A stretch of DNA of 64,000 nucleotides from Erythrobacter aureus (GCF_003355455.1 NZ_CP031357.1:1280501-1344500), one strand, 5' to 3'; shown: positions 1 to 8,630, counted from the stretch's first letter. Numbers and translations are program-made. Notes: generated from the sequence alone by a model not told the origin.

Positions 1-323
1 TTGAACGAAAAGGCAGAGCGTATGCCATCTTCGCGATAACGTGTCGCATCGACAACATTATCGTCTGCATCCCCGTTCACACAGTGCGCGGCGAAAAGCA
101 CGGTACGCGGATTGATCAAAGTACCTGTGCAGACGAAACCGTCATTTCTGAAAAACATACCAACGCCGCGAAATTCTTCATCTTCATCGACGATATCGTC
201 TGGCGTGTAGTTGTCGTTAGGCACGATGGCGTGAGCAGGCGTGCTCATTGCGACGGTCGATAGAGCGATGGTGGCGGCGCCCGCCAGCAGACGACCGCCC
301 GTACGGTTGAAACTCGATTTCAT
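1..323 (-). CDS. Secreted trypsin-like serine protease, N-terminal part (runs off the left edge)
   Basis: Only the first 107 codons are inside the window. The start is ATG at 323 with a GGAGG-type ribosome site about 9 bases upstream. Residues 1-32 form a signal peptide ending in AHA, so the product is exported. Residues 65-82 contain GTLINPRTVLFAAHCV, the S1 protease block around the catalytic histidine (about H80). In sphingomonads proteins with this start often continue into an autotransporter barrel, but that part is not visible, so secretion beyond the periplasm is only a guess. It reads away from glnA and shares no operon with it in the visible part. Confidence 0.75.
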   Translation of the reverse strand, partial: MKSSFNRTGGRLLAGAATIALSTVAMSTPAHAIVPNDNYTPDDIVDEDEEFRGVGMFFRNDGFVCTGTLINPRTVLFAAHCVNGDADDNVVDATRYREDGIRSAFSF

Positions 324-490
324 TACGAAAGCCCCTCCAGGAATGGTTCGCAAGCGCGGCCCTGAACCGCGCATGGGAATGTTCTAGGCCCAAGATAGGC
401 GAAAATGGAAGGGCTTTGGGTGGAGCAAGGAACCCTTTTTGCGGGGTTATGTTGCAGTGAGGACGCACTTTTTCATGGTTTCCAACGAAT

Positions 491-547
491 AAGGCGGCCG
501 GATCGCTCCAGCCGCCTTCTCGATATCAAATCCGCCTGATCGGCGGA
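491..547 (-). terminator. Tandem hairpins after glnA
   Basis: Just beyond the glnA stop there are two inverted repeats. TCCGCC(531-536)/GGCGGA(542-547) has a 5-base loop, and AAGGCGGC(491-498)/GCCGCCTT(511-518) is a second, stronger stem. Read on the minus strand the second stem is followed by ATTCG, not a clear run of T, so a classic intrinsic terminator is not fully met. They probably stabilise or end the glnBA transcript. Confidence 0.45.
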
Positions 548-553
548 GATGGA

Positions 554-1963
554 TCAGGCGCTGTAATACATGTCGAACTCGGCCGGGCAGGGCGTGGTTT
601 CGACACGCAGGACCTCTTCCCATTTGAGTTCGCAATAGGCTTCGATCTGATCCTTGGTGAAGACGTCACCCTTAAGCAGGAAGTCGTGGTCCGCCTCGAG
701 GCTTTCGAGCGCTTCGCGCAAGCTGCCGCAGACGGTCGGAACGTCGGCGAGCTCTGCCGGGGGCAGGTCGTAGAGGTTTTTGTCCATCGCTTCGCCCGGA
801 TGGATCTTGTTGGTGATCCCGTCGAGGCCCGCCATCAGCAGCGCGGCATAGGCGAGATAGGGGTTGGCCATCGCGTCGGGGAAGCGGAATTCGACACGCT
901 TGGCCTTGTCGCCCGCGCCATAGGGTATGCGGCACGAAGCCGAACGGTTGCGCGCCGAATAGGCGAGCAGCACGGGCGCCTCGAAACCCGGAACCAGGCG
1001 CTTATAGCTGTTGGTCGTCGGGTTGGTGAAGGCGTTCAGTGCTTTGGCATGCTTGATGACACCGCCGATATAGTAGAGGCAGTTTTCGCTCAGGCCGCCA
1101 TACTGATTGCCGGCGAAGGTCGGCTTGCCGCCGTCCCAGATCGACATATGGGTGTGCATGCCCGAACCGTTATCGTCCTTGATCGGCTTCGGCATAAAGG
1201 TCGCGGTCTTGCCATAAATATGCGCGACCTGATGCACGACATATTTGTAGATCTGCATATTGTCGGCGGTCTCGACGAGCGTGCCGAAGGTTACGCCGAG
1301 TTCATGCTGCGCGGCCGCCACCTCGTGGTGATGCTTGTCGCAGGGCAGGCCCATTTCGATCATGGTCGAGACCATTTCGCCGCGTATGTCGACCGCGCTG
1401 TCCACGGGCGCCACCGGGAAATAGCCGCCCTTGGCGCGCGGACGGTGGGCGAGGTTGCCGCTTTCATATTCCTTGCCCGAATTGGTCGGTAGCTCGATAT
1501 CGTCGATGGCGTAGCCCGATCCGGCATAGCCGTCTTCGAAACGGACATCGTCGAACATGAAAAATTCGGCTTCCGGACCGACATAGATGGTGTCGCCGAT
1601 GCCGGTCGACTTGAGGTAGGCTTCGGCGCGCTTCGCGGTCGAGCGCGGGTCGCGGGCATACCATTCGCCGGTGGAGGGTTCGACGATGTCGCAGAAGACG
1701 ATCAGCATCGGTTCGGCGCTGAAGGGATCGACATAGACGCGGTCGAGATCCGGCTTCAGGATCATGTCGCTTTCATTGATAACCTTCCAGCCGGCGATCG
1801 AGGAACCGTCGAACATCAGGCCGTCCTCGAGCTCGTCTTCGCCGAGTACGCCCGCGACCATGGTCAGGTGCTGCCACTTGCCCTTGGGGTCGGTAAAGCG
1901 CAGATCGACCCACTCGATGCCTTCGTCCTTGATCCGTTTCAGGACGTCGCTTGCACTTGCCAT
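554..1963 (-). CDS. glnA: Glutamine synthetase type I
   Basis: It makes glutamine from glutamate, ammonia and ATP and is the main entry of nitrogen into the cell. The protein has 469 residues, the usual length for the dodecameric GSI-beta class. The ATG at 1963 gives MASASDVLKRIKDE, the standard start; the reading frame extends further upstream but into glnB. KNLYDLPPAEL near residue 398 is the adenylylation loop with its tyrosine, so activity is likely switched by GlnE. The glutamate/metal motif EAEFF and the NGSGMHTH block are also present. It lies 55 bases downstream of glnB on the same strand and should share its nitrogen-responsive promoter. Confidence 0.97.
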   Translation of the reverse strand: MASASDVLKRIKDEGIEWVDLRFTDPKGKWQHLTMVAGVLGEDELEDGLMFDGSSIAGWKVINESDMILKPDLDRVYVDPFSAEPMLIVFCDIVEPSTGEWYARDPRSTAKRAEAYLKSTGIGDTIYVGPEAEFFMFDDVRFEDGYAGSGYAIDDIELPTNSGKEYESGNLAHRPRAKGGYFPVAPVDSAVDIRGEMVSTMIEMGLPCDKHHHEVAAAQHELGVTFGTLVETADNMQIYKYVVHQVAHIYGKTATFMPKPIKDDNGSGMHTHMSIWDGGKPTFAGNQYGGLSENCLYYIGGVIKHAKALNAFTNPTTNSYKRLVPGFEAPVLLAYSARNRSASCRIPYGAGDKAKRVEFRFPDAMANPYLAYAALLMAGLDGITNKIHPGEAMDKNLYDLPPAELADVPTVCGSLREALESLEADHDFLLKGDVFTKDQIEAYCELKWEEVLRVETTPCPAEFDMYYSA

Positions 1964-2018
1964 TGGTATTGCCTCCGTTTGAACTGGAATTGCGGTTGCG
2001 GGTCGTCCCCGCGAAAAC

Positions 2019-2357
2019 TCAGATTGCGTCGTCGTCTTTTTCGCCCGTGCGAATTCGCAGCGCGCCTTCGATCGGCGAAATGAAGATCTTGCCGTCGCCA
2101 ATACGCCCGGTCTGGGCGGCGGCGGCGATCGCTTCCACGGTGCGGTCGGCAGTGCCATCGGGGACCACGACCTCCAGTTTCACCTTGGGCAGGAAGTCGA
2201 CGACATATTCGGCGCCGCGATAAAGCTCGGTATGCCCCTTCTGGCGCCCGAAACCCTTGGCCTCGGTCACGGTGATGCCGGACACGCCGATTTCGTGCAG
2301 CGCCTCCTTCACCTCGTCGAGCTTGAATGGCTTGATGATCGCTTCGATCTTTTTCAC
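2019..2357 (-). CDS. glnB: Nitrogen regulatory protein P-II
   Basis: This is a 112-residue PII signalling trimer that senses 2-oxoglutarate and ATP/ADP and controls GlnE, NtrB and glutamine synthetase. The family start MKKIEAIIKPFKLDEV is present, the T-loop carries Tyr51 (the GlnD uridylylation site) within YRGAEYVVDF, and the C-terminal part has the IGDGKIF nucleotide-binding block. glnA follows immediately, which is the normal alphaproteobacterial glnBA operon. GlnB is favoured over GlnK because of this position; no amtB gene is next to it. Confidence 0.95.
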   Translation of the reverse strand: MKKIEAIIKPFKLDEVKEALHEIGVSGITVTEAKGFGRQKGHTELYRGAEYVVDFLPKVKLEVVVPDGTADRTVEAIAAAAQTGRIGDGKIFISPIEGALRIRTGEKDDDAI

Positions 2358-2424
2358 CTGGCGGTGTCCCCCGAGAGTTTAGGTACCCGTATCGCACGTG
2401 ACTTACGCATCGCGCTCGCCCGTG

Positions 2425-2442
2425 TTCCAAGAACCGTGCCAA
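2425..2442 (-). promoter_or_regulatory. Candidate sigma-54 promoter of glnBA
   Basis: Read on the minus strand the site is TTGGCACGGTTCTTGGAA. It matches the sigma-54 pattern TGGCAC-N5-TTGCW with a perfect -24 element and correct spacing; the -12 element has TTGG in place of TTGC. The transcription start would lie about 55-60 bases before the glnB ATG at 2357. NtrC-activated sigma-54 promoters are well known in front of glnBA operons, which supports the call. One -12 mismatch lowers it. Confidence 0.5.
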
Positions 2443-2525
2443 ACGCGCAACGGGCGGATTTGCGTGGATCGGATAGGAGCGGATAGGCAATGGTGCCCGA
2501 AGAGCGGACAGGCAGTGCCTGTTTT

Positions 2526-3464
2526 TTAGGCACTCGGCAGCCGCAGGCCCGCCGTTTCCGGCAAGCCGCACATCAGATTGAGATTTTGCACCGCCGCCCC
2601 GCTAGCGCCCTTGCCGAGATTGTCCAGCCGCGCGACGAGGCGCGCGTTCCAGCCGCCTTCATTGCCGAAAACGAACAGTTCGAGGCCATCCGAAGGCGAG
2701 GTATCCCTGTCCAGCAGGAGTTCGCCGACCGGGGCCTTGCCGTGTACCGTCACTACCGGCGAGCCTTCGTAGAAGCTCGCAAGCGTATCGCGCAGGCTGT
2801 CGGCATGCGGATCGCCTTCCATGGCACCAAGGTGCAGCGGTACTTCCACGATCATGCCGCGGAATGCCGAGACGACCGAGGGCGCGAACAGGACCGGATG
2901 CTCGAGCCCGGCATGCGTCTTCATCTCGGGCAGGTGCTTGTGAGCCAGATCGTAGCCATAGGCGCGAAAAGCGGGCGCTCCGTCGGCTTCGAAACGCTCG
3001 ATCAGAGCTTTGCCGCCGCCCGAATAGCCGCTCACGGCATTGACACTATAGGGCCAGTCGGCGGGAAGAATGCCTTCGCGGACCAGCGGCGCTACCAGGG
3101 CGAGAAAGCCGGTCGGATAACAGCCGGGATTGCTTACCCGGCGGGCGTCGGAGACCCGCTCCCGCCCGACCAGTTCGGGAAAACCGTAGCACCAGCCTTC
3201 GGCGGTGCGGTGGGCGCTCGAGGCGTCGATCACCCGCGTGCCATTTGCCGGATCGATCAGTTCCACAGCCTCGCGCGCGGCATCATCGGGCAGACACAGA
3301 ATGGCGATATCGGCTTCGTTCAGCGCTTCGCGCCGCGCGCCGGTATCCTTGCGCTGCGCATCGTCGAGGCGGAGGAGCACGAATTCACTGCGGCCCTCGA
3401 GCCTTTCGGCGATTTCCAGGCCGGTTGTGCCGGCCGCGCCGTCGATGAAGATCTTATGCGTCAC
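2526..3464 (-). CDS. argC: N-acetyl-gamma-glutamyl-phosphate reductase, type 2
   Basis: It reduces N-acetyl-glutamyl phosphate to the semialdehyde with NADPH, the third step of arginine synthesis. The protein has 312 residues, the length of the short type 2 class, with IDGAAGTTGLEI as the nucleotide-binding start and SNPGCYPTG carrying the catalytic cysteine (about C115). The GTG at 3464 is chosen because the family begins there; the open frame upstream runs through the SH3 gene in another frame. The start overlaps the SH3 gene stop by 11 bases, so the two are probably translationally coupled. Confidence 0.9.
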   Translation of the reverse strand: MTHKIFIDGAAGTTGLEIAERLEGRSEFVLLRLDDAQRKDTGARREALNEADIAILCLPDDAAREAVELIDPANGTRVIDASSAHRTAEGWCYGFPELVGRERVSDARRVSNPGCYPTGFLALVAPLVREGILPADWPYSVNAVSGYSGGGKALIERFEADGAPAFRAYGYDLAHKHLPEMKTHAGLEHPVLFAPSVVSAFRGMIVEVPLHLGAMEGDPHADSLRDTLASFYEGSPVVTVHGKAPVGELLLDRDTSPSDGLELFVFGNEGGWNARLVARLDNLGKGASGAAVQNLNLMCGLPETAGLRLPSA

Positions 3465-3807
3465 TGGCAGGGGCCAGCGCGTCAAGCCGGACATACCCGC
3501 TCGGCCCTTTGGGGCCGCAGGCGATCCATGCCCAGTCACCAGCGCAATCCAGCAATTCGATTTCCGCGCCTGCGTCGACCGTGGCGCCGGTATCGGCATC
3601 ATCGCGCATGGCGAGCTTCAGCGCGACAGGCTGCGGGCCGATTTGCCGCACATGCGGAATGACGTAGTGGGCGGCCAGAAAATCCTCCGCCAGCGCAATA
3701 TGCGCCAGATCCCCACGCAAGGGCAGCGTTCCCGGGGCGGGCCTTTCGACCCGGCCTTTCAGTCCGACAGTCTTTTCGGGAAGGGAATAGCTGGCTGGAA
3801 CAGTCAC
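3454..3807 (-). CDS. Small SH3-domain protein
   Basis: This is a short protein of about 117 residues. The last 55 residues look like a bacterial SH3 (SH3b) fold: RDDADTGATVDAG, then LLDCAGDWAWIA, then GPSGYVRLDAL. Such domains usually bind peptidoglycan or peptides. No signal peptide, NlpC/P60 catalytic domain or other domain is seen, although C40 peptidases with SH3 parts are common next to this aminopeptidase type, so it could be a reduced relative. The start is uncertain; GTG at 3807 is the first candidate after the aminopeptidase stop at 3882, and it lacks a strong ribosome site. It overlaps argC by 11 bases. Confidence 0.6.
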   Translation of the reverse strand: MTVPASYSLPEKTVGLKGRVERPAPGTLPLRGDLAHIALAEDFLAAHYVIPHVRQIGPQPVALKLAMRDDADTGATVDAGAEIELLDCAGDWAWIACGPKGPSGYVRLDALAPASDA

Positions 3808-3881
3808 GCTGTGTGAAGAATCCGGTTGTGAACGTTGCGGGCGCTTAGCCTTGCTGGACTGTTCAAGCAAGGCAACGCCGT

Positions 3882-5282
3882 TCAGCCTCCCCCGAAACGA
3901 TCGCGCAGCATGTGCCAGGCGGCACGCAGTCCATAGGCATCCCCGCCCTTGGGGCGACCGGGCCTGGCGACCGGGCGCCAGGCAAAGGTATCGAAATGTG
4001 CCCAGTCGATCCCTTCGCCGACGAATCTGTCGAGGAACAGACCCGCCACGCTGGCTCCGGCAAAAGAATTCCCATGCGCATTTTGAATATCGGCAATGTC
4101 GGAATTCAGCCATTCACGATAGGCATCGGGCAGGGGCAGGCGCCAGGGTTCGTCATCATGTGCCTTGCCAGCCGCTATAAGGGCTGCGGCGGTGGAATCC
4201 TGACGGGTCATGAGCGCGGGAAACTCCGGACCCAGCGCCACGCGTGCCGCTCCGGTCAGTGTGGCGAAATCGATGATGAAGTCGGGCTTTTCCTCGCTTG
4301 CACGTTGCAGCGCATCGCCCAGGATCAACCGGCCTTCGGCATCGGTATTGCCGATCTCCACGGTCAGGCCCTTGCGGGATCTGAGCACGTCTCCGGGACG
4401 GAAACTGTTGGAACTGATCGCGTTTTCGACTGCCGGAACCAGCAGGTGCAACCGCACGGGCAGCCCCGCATCCATGACCAGCCCGGCCAGCGCGATCGCA
4501 TGGGCCGCACCGCCCATGTCTTTTTTCATCAGCAACATGCCGGAGGAACTCTTGACGTCCAGCCCGCCGCTGTCGAAGCACACCCCCTTGCCCACGATCG
4601 CGAGGACCGGATCGCCTTCCTTGCCCCAGGTCAGGTGCATGATACGCGGCGCGTGATGGCGTGCGGCGGCGCGGCCCACGGCGTGGACCATAGGGTATTC
4701 CTGCTCCAGGGCATCGCCTCTGGTCACAGTCAGGCTGGCCGAATGCTGCTTGGCCAGCTTTTCGCATTGCTCCTCCAGCGCAGCAGGCCCCAGATCTTCG
4801 GCAGGCGTGTTCACAAGATCGCGCACGAGGCACACGGCCCGCGCTTCCGCCACTGCGCCGCCGATCGCCTTCACATTCTTGGTCAGCAGCACACGCGGCC
4901 CGACCGGTCGTTCGGGCTTTTTGTACCGGTCGAAAACATATTGCGCGGTCTGCCAGCCATGAAGCGCGGGTCCGGGCTCGCCATCGGCGCGGCGATAGAT
5001 CCCCTCGGGCAGGCTTTCGGCCAGCTTTGCCATGCACCAGCTCGAAAGGTCCTGTGGATTGGCCACGCCGCCCACCGCGAACCAGCCGTCTTCGGCATTG
5101 TCTTTCGCCGGAACAATGCCGACTTGATATCCGCTACCGTCGAATTTCTGCGCCTCCAATGCCGCGCGCTGGCCAGCCGAGAGCTGCTTGATCCACTCGG
5201 GGAAGCCCTCGCGGTTGACGAGGTGGATCGAAATCGCCTCCTGCCCCCGGTCGGGCTGGATAAGCGGGTGGTTGTCGGCCAT
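3882..5282 (-). CDS. Leucyl aminopeptidase family protein (M17)
   Basis: A cytoplasmic two-zinc aminopeptidase of 466 residues that releases N-terminal residues from peptides. The C-terminal catalytic domain has the metal/active-site blocks GKGVCFDSGGLDVK (about 231-244), KKDMGGAA (253-260) and the M17 signature NTDAEGRL (312-319). The N-terminal domain is less conserved than in PepA. It is transcribed away from the lipoprotein gene at 5328 and is followed by the SH3 protein and argC on the same strand, with a 74-base gap. The exact peptide preference cannot be told from the sequence. Confidence 0.9.
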   Translation of the reverse strand: MADNHPLIQPDRGQEAISIHLVNREGFPEWIKQLSAGQRAALEAQKFDGSGYQVGIVPAKDNAEDGWFAVGGVANPQDLSSWCMAKLAESLPEGIYRRADGEPGPALHGWQTAQYVFDRYKKPERPVGPRVLLTKNVKAIGGAVAEARAVCLVRDLVNTPAEDLGPAALEEQCEKLAKQHSASLTVTRGDALEQEYPMVHAVGRAAARHHAPRIMHLTWGKEGDPVLAIVGKGVCFDSGGLDVKSSSGMLLMKKDMGGAAHAIALAGLVMDAGLPVRLHLLVPAVENAISSNSFRPGDVLRSRKGLTVEIGNTDAEGRLILGDALQRASEEKPDFIIDFATLTGAARVALGPEFPALMTRQDSTAAALIAAGKAHDDEPWRLPLPDAYREWLNSDIADIQNAHGNSFAGASVAGLFLDRFVGEGIDWAHFDTFAWRPVARPGRPKGGDAYGLRAAWHMLRDRFGGG

Positions 5283-5327
5283 AGTCGGACTGTCCCTGTA
5301 ATAATCGTATTCGTAAAGGAAACCGCG

Positions 5328-6146
5328 ATGCGTGCGCCCCTGTTCCTGATTTCGCTCGCCCTGTCGAGTGCGGCCTGCTCCGATGGTGCGGAGTATGCGA
5401 AGACGGCAGACGGCACCGATCCCCAGAGCAGCGACGCTCAGGCTCTCGCATCCGCAGGCGCGATAGCGACAGCCGAGGCGCGATCCATCGCGGAGGAGAC
5501 GGACCGATACGATTTCGCCTATTCCTGGCCCGCCGAGGCAGCCGCCGAACCGAAGCTCTCGGCCTATCTGGAGACAAAGGCCAAAGGGGTGCGCGAAGAA
5601 TTAAAAGAAGAATCCGATGAGGACTGGGACGCGGCGCAAGGACAGGAATGGACGCCGCGCCAGCACAGCACCTCGGTAGAATGGAAAGTGGTTGCCGACA
5701 TTCCCGGCTATCTCAGCCTGTCGCGCCACCTAGCGACCTATTCCGGAGGAGCGCACGGCATGTATGGTGTCCAGTCGCTGGTCTGGGACCGCGAGGCGGA
5801 AAAAGCCATGAAGGGGATCGAACTGTTCACTTCGCCCGTCGCGCTAGAGCAGGGCATCGGCCAGCGCTTGTGCGATACCCTGAACAAAGCGCGGGAAAAA
5901 CGCCGCGGCATGGAAGTCGAGGAGGGCAGCGACGACATATTCGACAAGTGCCCCGGCCTCGACGAAGCCAGCATTTTGATCGGATCTTCCAATGGCAGGA
6001 CGTTCGATCGCATTTCGGTCTATTTCGGACCCTATGTCGCGGGCGCCTATGCCGAGGGCGATTACGAACTGGACTTCGATGTGACAGCCAGTGTGATCGA
6101 CGCGGTGAAGCCGGAATATGCGGATGCCTTCAGCGTCCGCGGTTAG
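5328..6146 (+). CDS. Lipoprotein with a DUF3298/RsiV-like domain
   Basis: A 272-residue protein with a signal peptide ending in SSAAC (C17), so probably lipid-anchored in the periplasm. The body resembles DUF4163/DUF3298 proteins (RsiV/PdaC type): SVEWKVVADIPGYLSLS followed by YSGGAHGMYGV, the typical YTGGAHG-like turn. These domains occur in lysozyme sensors and cell wall modifying enzymes, but a specific role cannot be claimed. The start ATG at 5328 has AAAGGA about 8 bases before it. It diverges from the aminopeptidase with only 45 bases between. Confidence 0.75.
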   Translation: MRAPLFLISLALSSAACSDGAEYAKTADGTDPQSSDAQALASAGAIATAEARSIAEETDRYDFAYSWPAEAAAEPKLSAYLETKAKGVREELKEESDEDWDAAQGQEWTPRQHSTSVEWKVVADIPGYLSLSRHLATYSGGAHGMYGVQSLVWDREAEKAMKGIELFTSPVALEQGIGQRLCDTLNKAREKRRGMEVEEGSDDIFDKCPGLDEASILIGSSNGRTFDRISVYFGPYVAGAYAEGDYELDFDVTASVIDAVKPEYADAFSVRG

Positions 6147-6186
6147 GCATCTCGCAATCGGCGGATAAAGCGCCTATGTGGGCGGG

Positions 6187-7014
6187 ATGACCGAATATCA
6201 GGTAATCGACGCGGACGAGACTGTCTATCGCGACGGCACGATCAAGCTCCATGGGCCGGAAGGCTTCGAGGGAATGCGCAAGGCAGGTCGCCTGGCGGCC
6301 GAAATCCTCGACGAACTGACCAGCTTCGTGAAGCCGGGCGTGACCACGGGCGAGATCGACGACAAGGCGCGGACCATGATGCTGGATGCCGGCGCGGTGC
6401 CTGCAACCATGGGCTATCGCGGTTACACGCATAGCTGCTGCACGTCGATCAACCATGTGATCTGTCACGGCATCCCTTCGGACAAGGCACTGAAGGAAGG
6501 CGATATCGTCAATATCGACGTGACCCCGCTATTGGACGACTGGCACGGCGATACCAGCCGCATGTTTTTTGCCGGTGAACCCTCGATCAAGGCCAAGCGG
6601 CTGGTGGAGGTCACCTATGAATGCCTGATGCTGGGGATCGAGGCGGCTTCCAGGCCCGGCGCGCGGCTGGGCGATATCGGCGCCGCGATCGAAGCGCATG
6701 CGCGCCAGTTCCGCTATGGCGTGGTGCAGGAGTTCTGCGGCCATGGCCTGGGCCGCCTGTTCCACGATGCGCCGGAGGTGATCCACGCCGCGCGCGCGGG
6801 CACCGGGCCGGAACTGAAAGCCGGAATGTTCTTCACCATCGAGCCGATGATCAATGCCGGGCGGCCCCACGCCAAGATTTTGCGCGACGGCTGGACGGCT
6901 GTGACCCGCGACAAGTCACTGTCGGCACAGTTCGAGCATTCGATCGGGATTACCGAAGACGGCGTGGAAATATTTACCGAAAGCCCCAAAGGGCTGCATA
7001 AGCCGCCATACTGA
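6187..7014 (+). CDS. map: Methionine aminopeptidase type I
   Basis: It removes the N-terminal methionine from new proteins. The 275-residue protein has all five metal ligands with canonical spacing: D111, D122, H186, E219 and E250. GHGLGRLFH and FTIEPM are the surrounding blocks. A GTG nine bases upstream (6178) would add three residues; the ATG at 6187 gives MTEYQVIDAD and is preferred. It follows the lipoprotein gene by 40 bases on the same strand. Confidence 0.95.
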   Translation: MTEYQVIDADETVYRDGTIKLHGPEGFEGMRKAGRLAAEILDELTSFVKPGVTTGEIDDKARTMMLDAGAVPATMGYRGYTHSCCTSINHVICHGIPSDKALKEGDIVNIDVTPLLDDWHGDTSRMFFAGEPSIKAKRLVEVTYECLMLGIEAASRPGARLGDIGAAIEAHARQFRYGVVQEFCGHGLGRLFHDAPEVIHAARAGTGPELKAGMFFTIEPMINAGRPHAKILRDGWTAVTRDKSLSAQFEHSIGITEDGVEIFTESPKGLHKPPY

Positions 7015-7047
7015 AGAAACGTGGGCGGGCGGACGGGCGTTCGCCAA

Positions 7048-7701
7048 TTACCCTTCGCGCGCGGAACGTATTGCGGCGCCTGCGACGAAGGGCGTCACGG
7101 CGCACAGGCCCAGGCTGATCGCGGCGGCCAGGGCGATCCCGCCATCGCCGGTGGTAGAAAGCGCTCCGGCCCCGAAAATCAGAATGGGAACGGCCAGCGG
7201 GATCACCATCAGACCGGCCAGTGCCGCTCCTCCGCGCAGGGCTGCGGTAAGGGCTGCCACGGCGAGCCCCACGGCAGCGAGCCCGGGTGTTCCGGCAAGC
7301 AGGCCGAGCAGAACCGTGCGGGTCGTGGGGCCATCGAGGCCCAGCAATCCGGCCGCGGGAAGCGTCGCGAGAAGCAGCAAGGGGGCGAAGGCCAACCAAT
7401 GCGCCAGCAAGCGTACCGCCATGACCAGCTCCTCGCTTATGCCCCGCAGGTGCAACTGGTCGAAAACCCCGGCATCGAGATCGCCCGACACCAATTTTTC
7501 GAGCGGAAGGATCGCTGCCAGAAGGGCGGCCACCCAGATCACACCGCCTCCGGTACGGGCGAGCAATTGCGCGTCCGGCCCCACGGCGAAGGGGTAAAGC
7601 ATCGCAACGGCAAGAAAGAAGAGGAGCGGCAGAACGCCGCCGCCGCCACGCCCGCCGGGCAGCAGCAATCCGAGGTCCCGTCGCAGAAGCGTGCCGATCA
7701 T
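7048..7701 (-). CDS. ccmB: Haem exporter membrane protein CcmB
   Basis: This is the membrane subunit of the CcmABC(D) haem-handling ABC transporter of system I cytochrome c maturation. It has 217 residues with about six hydrophobic helices; the N-terminus is LLRRDLGLLLPGG and the LPLEKLVSGDLDAGVFDQL stretch is characteristic of CcmB. It starts inside the end of ccmA (ATGA overlap), so the two are coupled. ccmC, ccmE and ccmF are not in this window. Confidence 0.92.
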   Translation of the reverse strand: MIGTLLRRDLGLLLPGGRGGGGVLPLLFFLAVAMLYPFAVGPDAQLLARTGGGVIWVAALLAAILPLEKLVSGDLDAGVFDQLHLRGISEELVMAVRLLAHWLAFAPLLLLATLPAAGLLGLDGPTTRTVLLGLLAGTPGLAAVGLAVAALTAALRGGAALAGLMVIPLAVPILIFGAGALSTTGDGGIALAAAISLGLCAVTPFVAGAAIRSAREG

Positions 7702-8279
7702 GCGGCGAACTCCGCCAGCTCGACGCGGGTCGGCGAGGGGAGGGCGATATGCTGGTGCGAAGCAACGATCGCAATCCCGCCACCGGCGCAGTGCTGTTCG
7801 ATCAGTGTCTCGAAGGTTTTCTGCGCCTGGCTGTCGAGCCCGTTGAGCGGTTCGTCCAGCAGCCAGATGGGACACCCCCGGTTGAGCAGGCGGGCCAGCG
7901 CGGCGCGTTTCTTCTGGCCTGTGGAAAGATAGCGTACCGGCACATCCATCAACGGTCCAAGCTGGAGCAGTTCGAGCGCGCGCCCGGGTTCTCGGCAGCC
8001 ATCGATCCGTTGCCAGAAAGCCAGCGCCTTGCCGAGTGGAAGGTTCGCATCGAAAGCGAGTCGTTCGTCCACCAGACCCATGGCGCCCTTGCGATCCACT
8101 TTGCCGGCATAGGGTCGCAAGAGTCCGGCAAGGATGCGCATGAGGCTGGATTTGCCTATGCCATTCGCGCCGGTGATATGGCACGCATCGCCCGCACCGC
8201 ATTCAAGCGTGAGTCCACGAAACAGCAGCCGCTCCCCGCGGCGGCAGGCAATATCCTTGGCGACGAGGCGAGCTTGCAT
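7698..8279 (-). CDS. ccmA: Haem exporter ATP-binding protein CcmA
   Basis: A short ABC ATPase of 193 residues for cytochrome c maturation. Walker A is GANGIGKS (37-44), the signature is LSTGQ (118-122) and Walker B is IWLLDE (138-143). It energises haem release from CcmC/CcmE together with CcmB, with which it overlaps by four bases. The ATG at 8279 is used; the frame extends further upstream but that region overlaps the divergent gene at 8337. Confidence 0.93.
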   Translation of the reverse strand: MQARLVAKDIACRRGERLLFRGLTLECGAGDACHITGANGIGKSSLMRILAGLLRPYAGKVDRKGAMGLVDERLAFDANLPLGKALAFWQRIDGCREPGRALELLQLGPLMDVPVRYLSTGQKKRAALARLLNRGCPIWLLDEPLNGLDSQAQKTFETLIEQHCAGGGIAIVASHQHIALPSPTRVELAEFAA

Positions 8280-8336
8280 GGGCAGGGGCGATAGGCAAAA
8301 GCGCCCCCAGCGACAAGGAAGAGGAGATTCGTGCCC

Positions 8337-8630
8337 ATGACCGTCGAGCAATTGACCGCAGAGGAACGCGATAGCTGGCTGAGCGGGCTGAAGGGCTGGG
8401 CGCTTACGCGCGAGGGCAAGGCCATCCAACGCACCTTCGAGTTCGGCGACTTTTCCGAAGCCTTTTCTTTCATGACCCGCGTTGCGATGATCGCGGAGGC
8501 GCGCGACCATCATCCCGAATGGTTCAACGTCTATAACCGCGTGGAAATCACGCTCACCACGCATGATGCGGATGGGCTGAGCCGGCGCGACGTCAAGATG
8601 GCGCGCAAGATCGACGCACTACTGGCCTAG
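8337..8630 (+). CDS. phhB: 4a-hydroxytetrahydrobiopterin dehydratase (pterin carbinolamine dehydratase)
   Basis: It recycles the pterin cofactor of aromatic amino acid hydroxylases by dehydrating 4a-carbinolamine. The protein has about 97 residues, with the family core ARDHHPEWFNVYNRVEITL and THDADGLS. A purine-rich ribosome site (AGGAAGAGGAG) lies upstream; a GTG at 8331 would add two residues and has tighter spacing, so the start is not settled. No phenylalanine hydroxylase gene is adjacent. Its 3' end overlaps the convergent esterase gene by 12 bases. Confidence 0.9.
   Translation: MTVEQLTAEERDSWLSGLKGWALTREGKAIQRTFEFGDFSEAFSFMTRVAMIAEARDHHPEWFNVYNRVEITLTTHDADGLSRRDVKMARKIDALLA

Noticed and set aside
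686..1492. Long open frame antisense to glnA
   Set aside because: It lies opposite a clear glutamine synthetase, has no recognisable domains, and is typical of the shadow frames of high-GC genes.
2508..2528. Hairpin ACAGGCAGTGCCTGT with a T-run, looking like a plus-strand terminator
   Set aside because: The T-run is on the strand opposite to argC and no plus-strand gene ends here; on the minus strand the tail is missing, and the T-run includes the argC stop codon.
2490..3662. Long plus-strand open frame over argC
   Set aside because: It mirrors argC and the SH3 gene, its composition is arginine-rich filler, and argC has catalytic motifs.
3912..5327. Upstream part of the open frame that ends at 6146
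   Set aside because: This part is antisense to the aminopeptidase; the lipoprotein signal and ribosome site put the real start at 5328.
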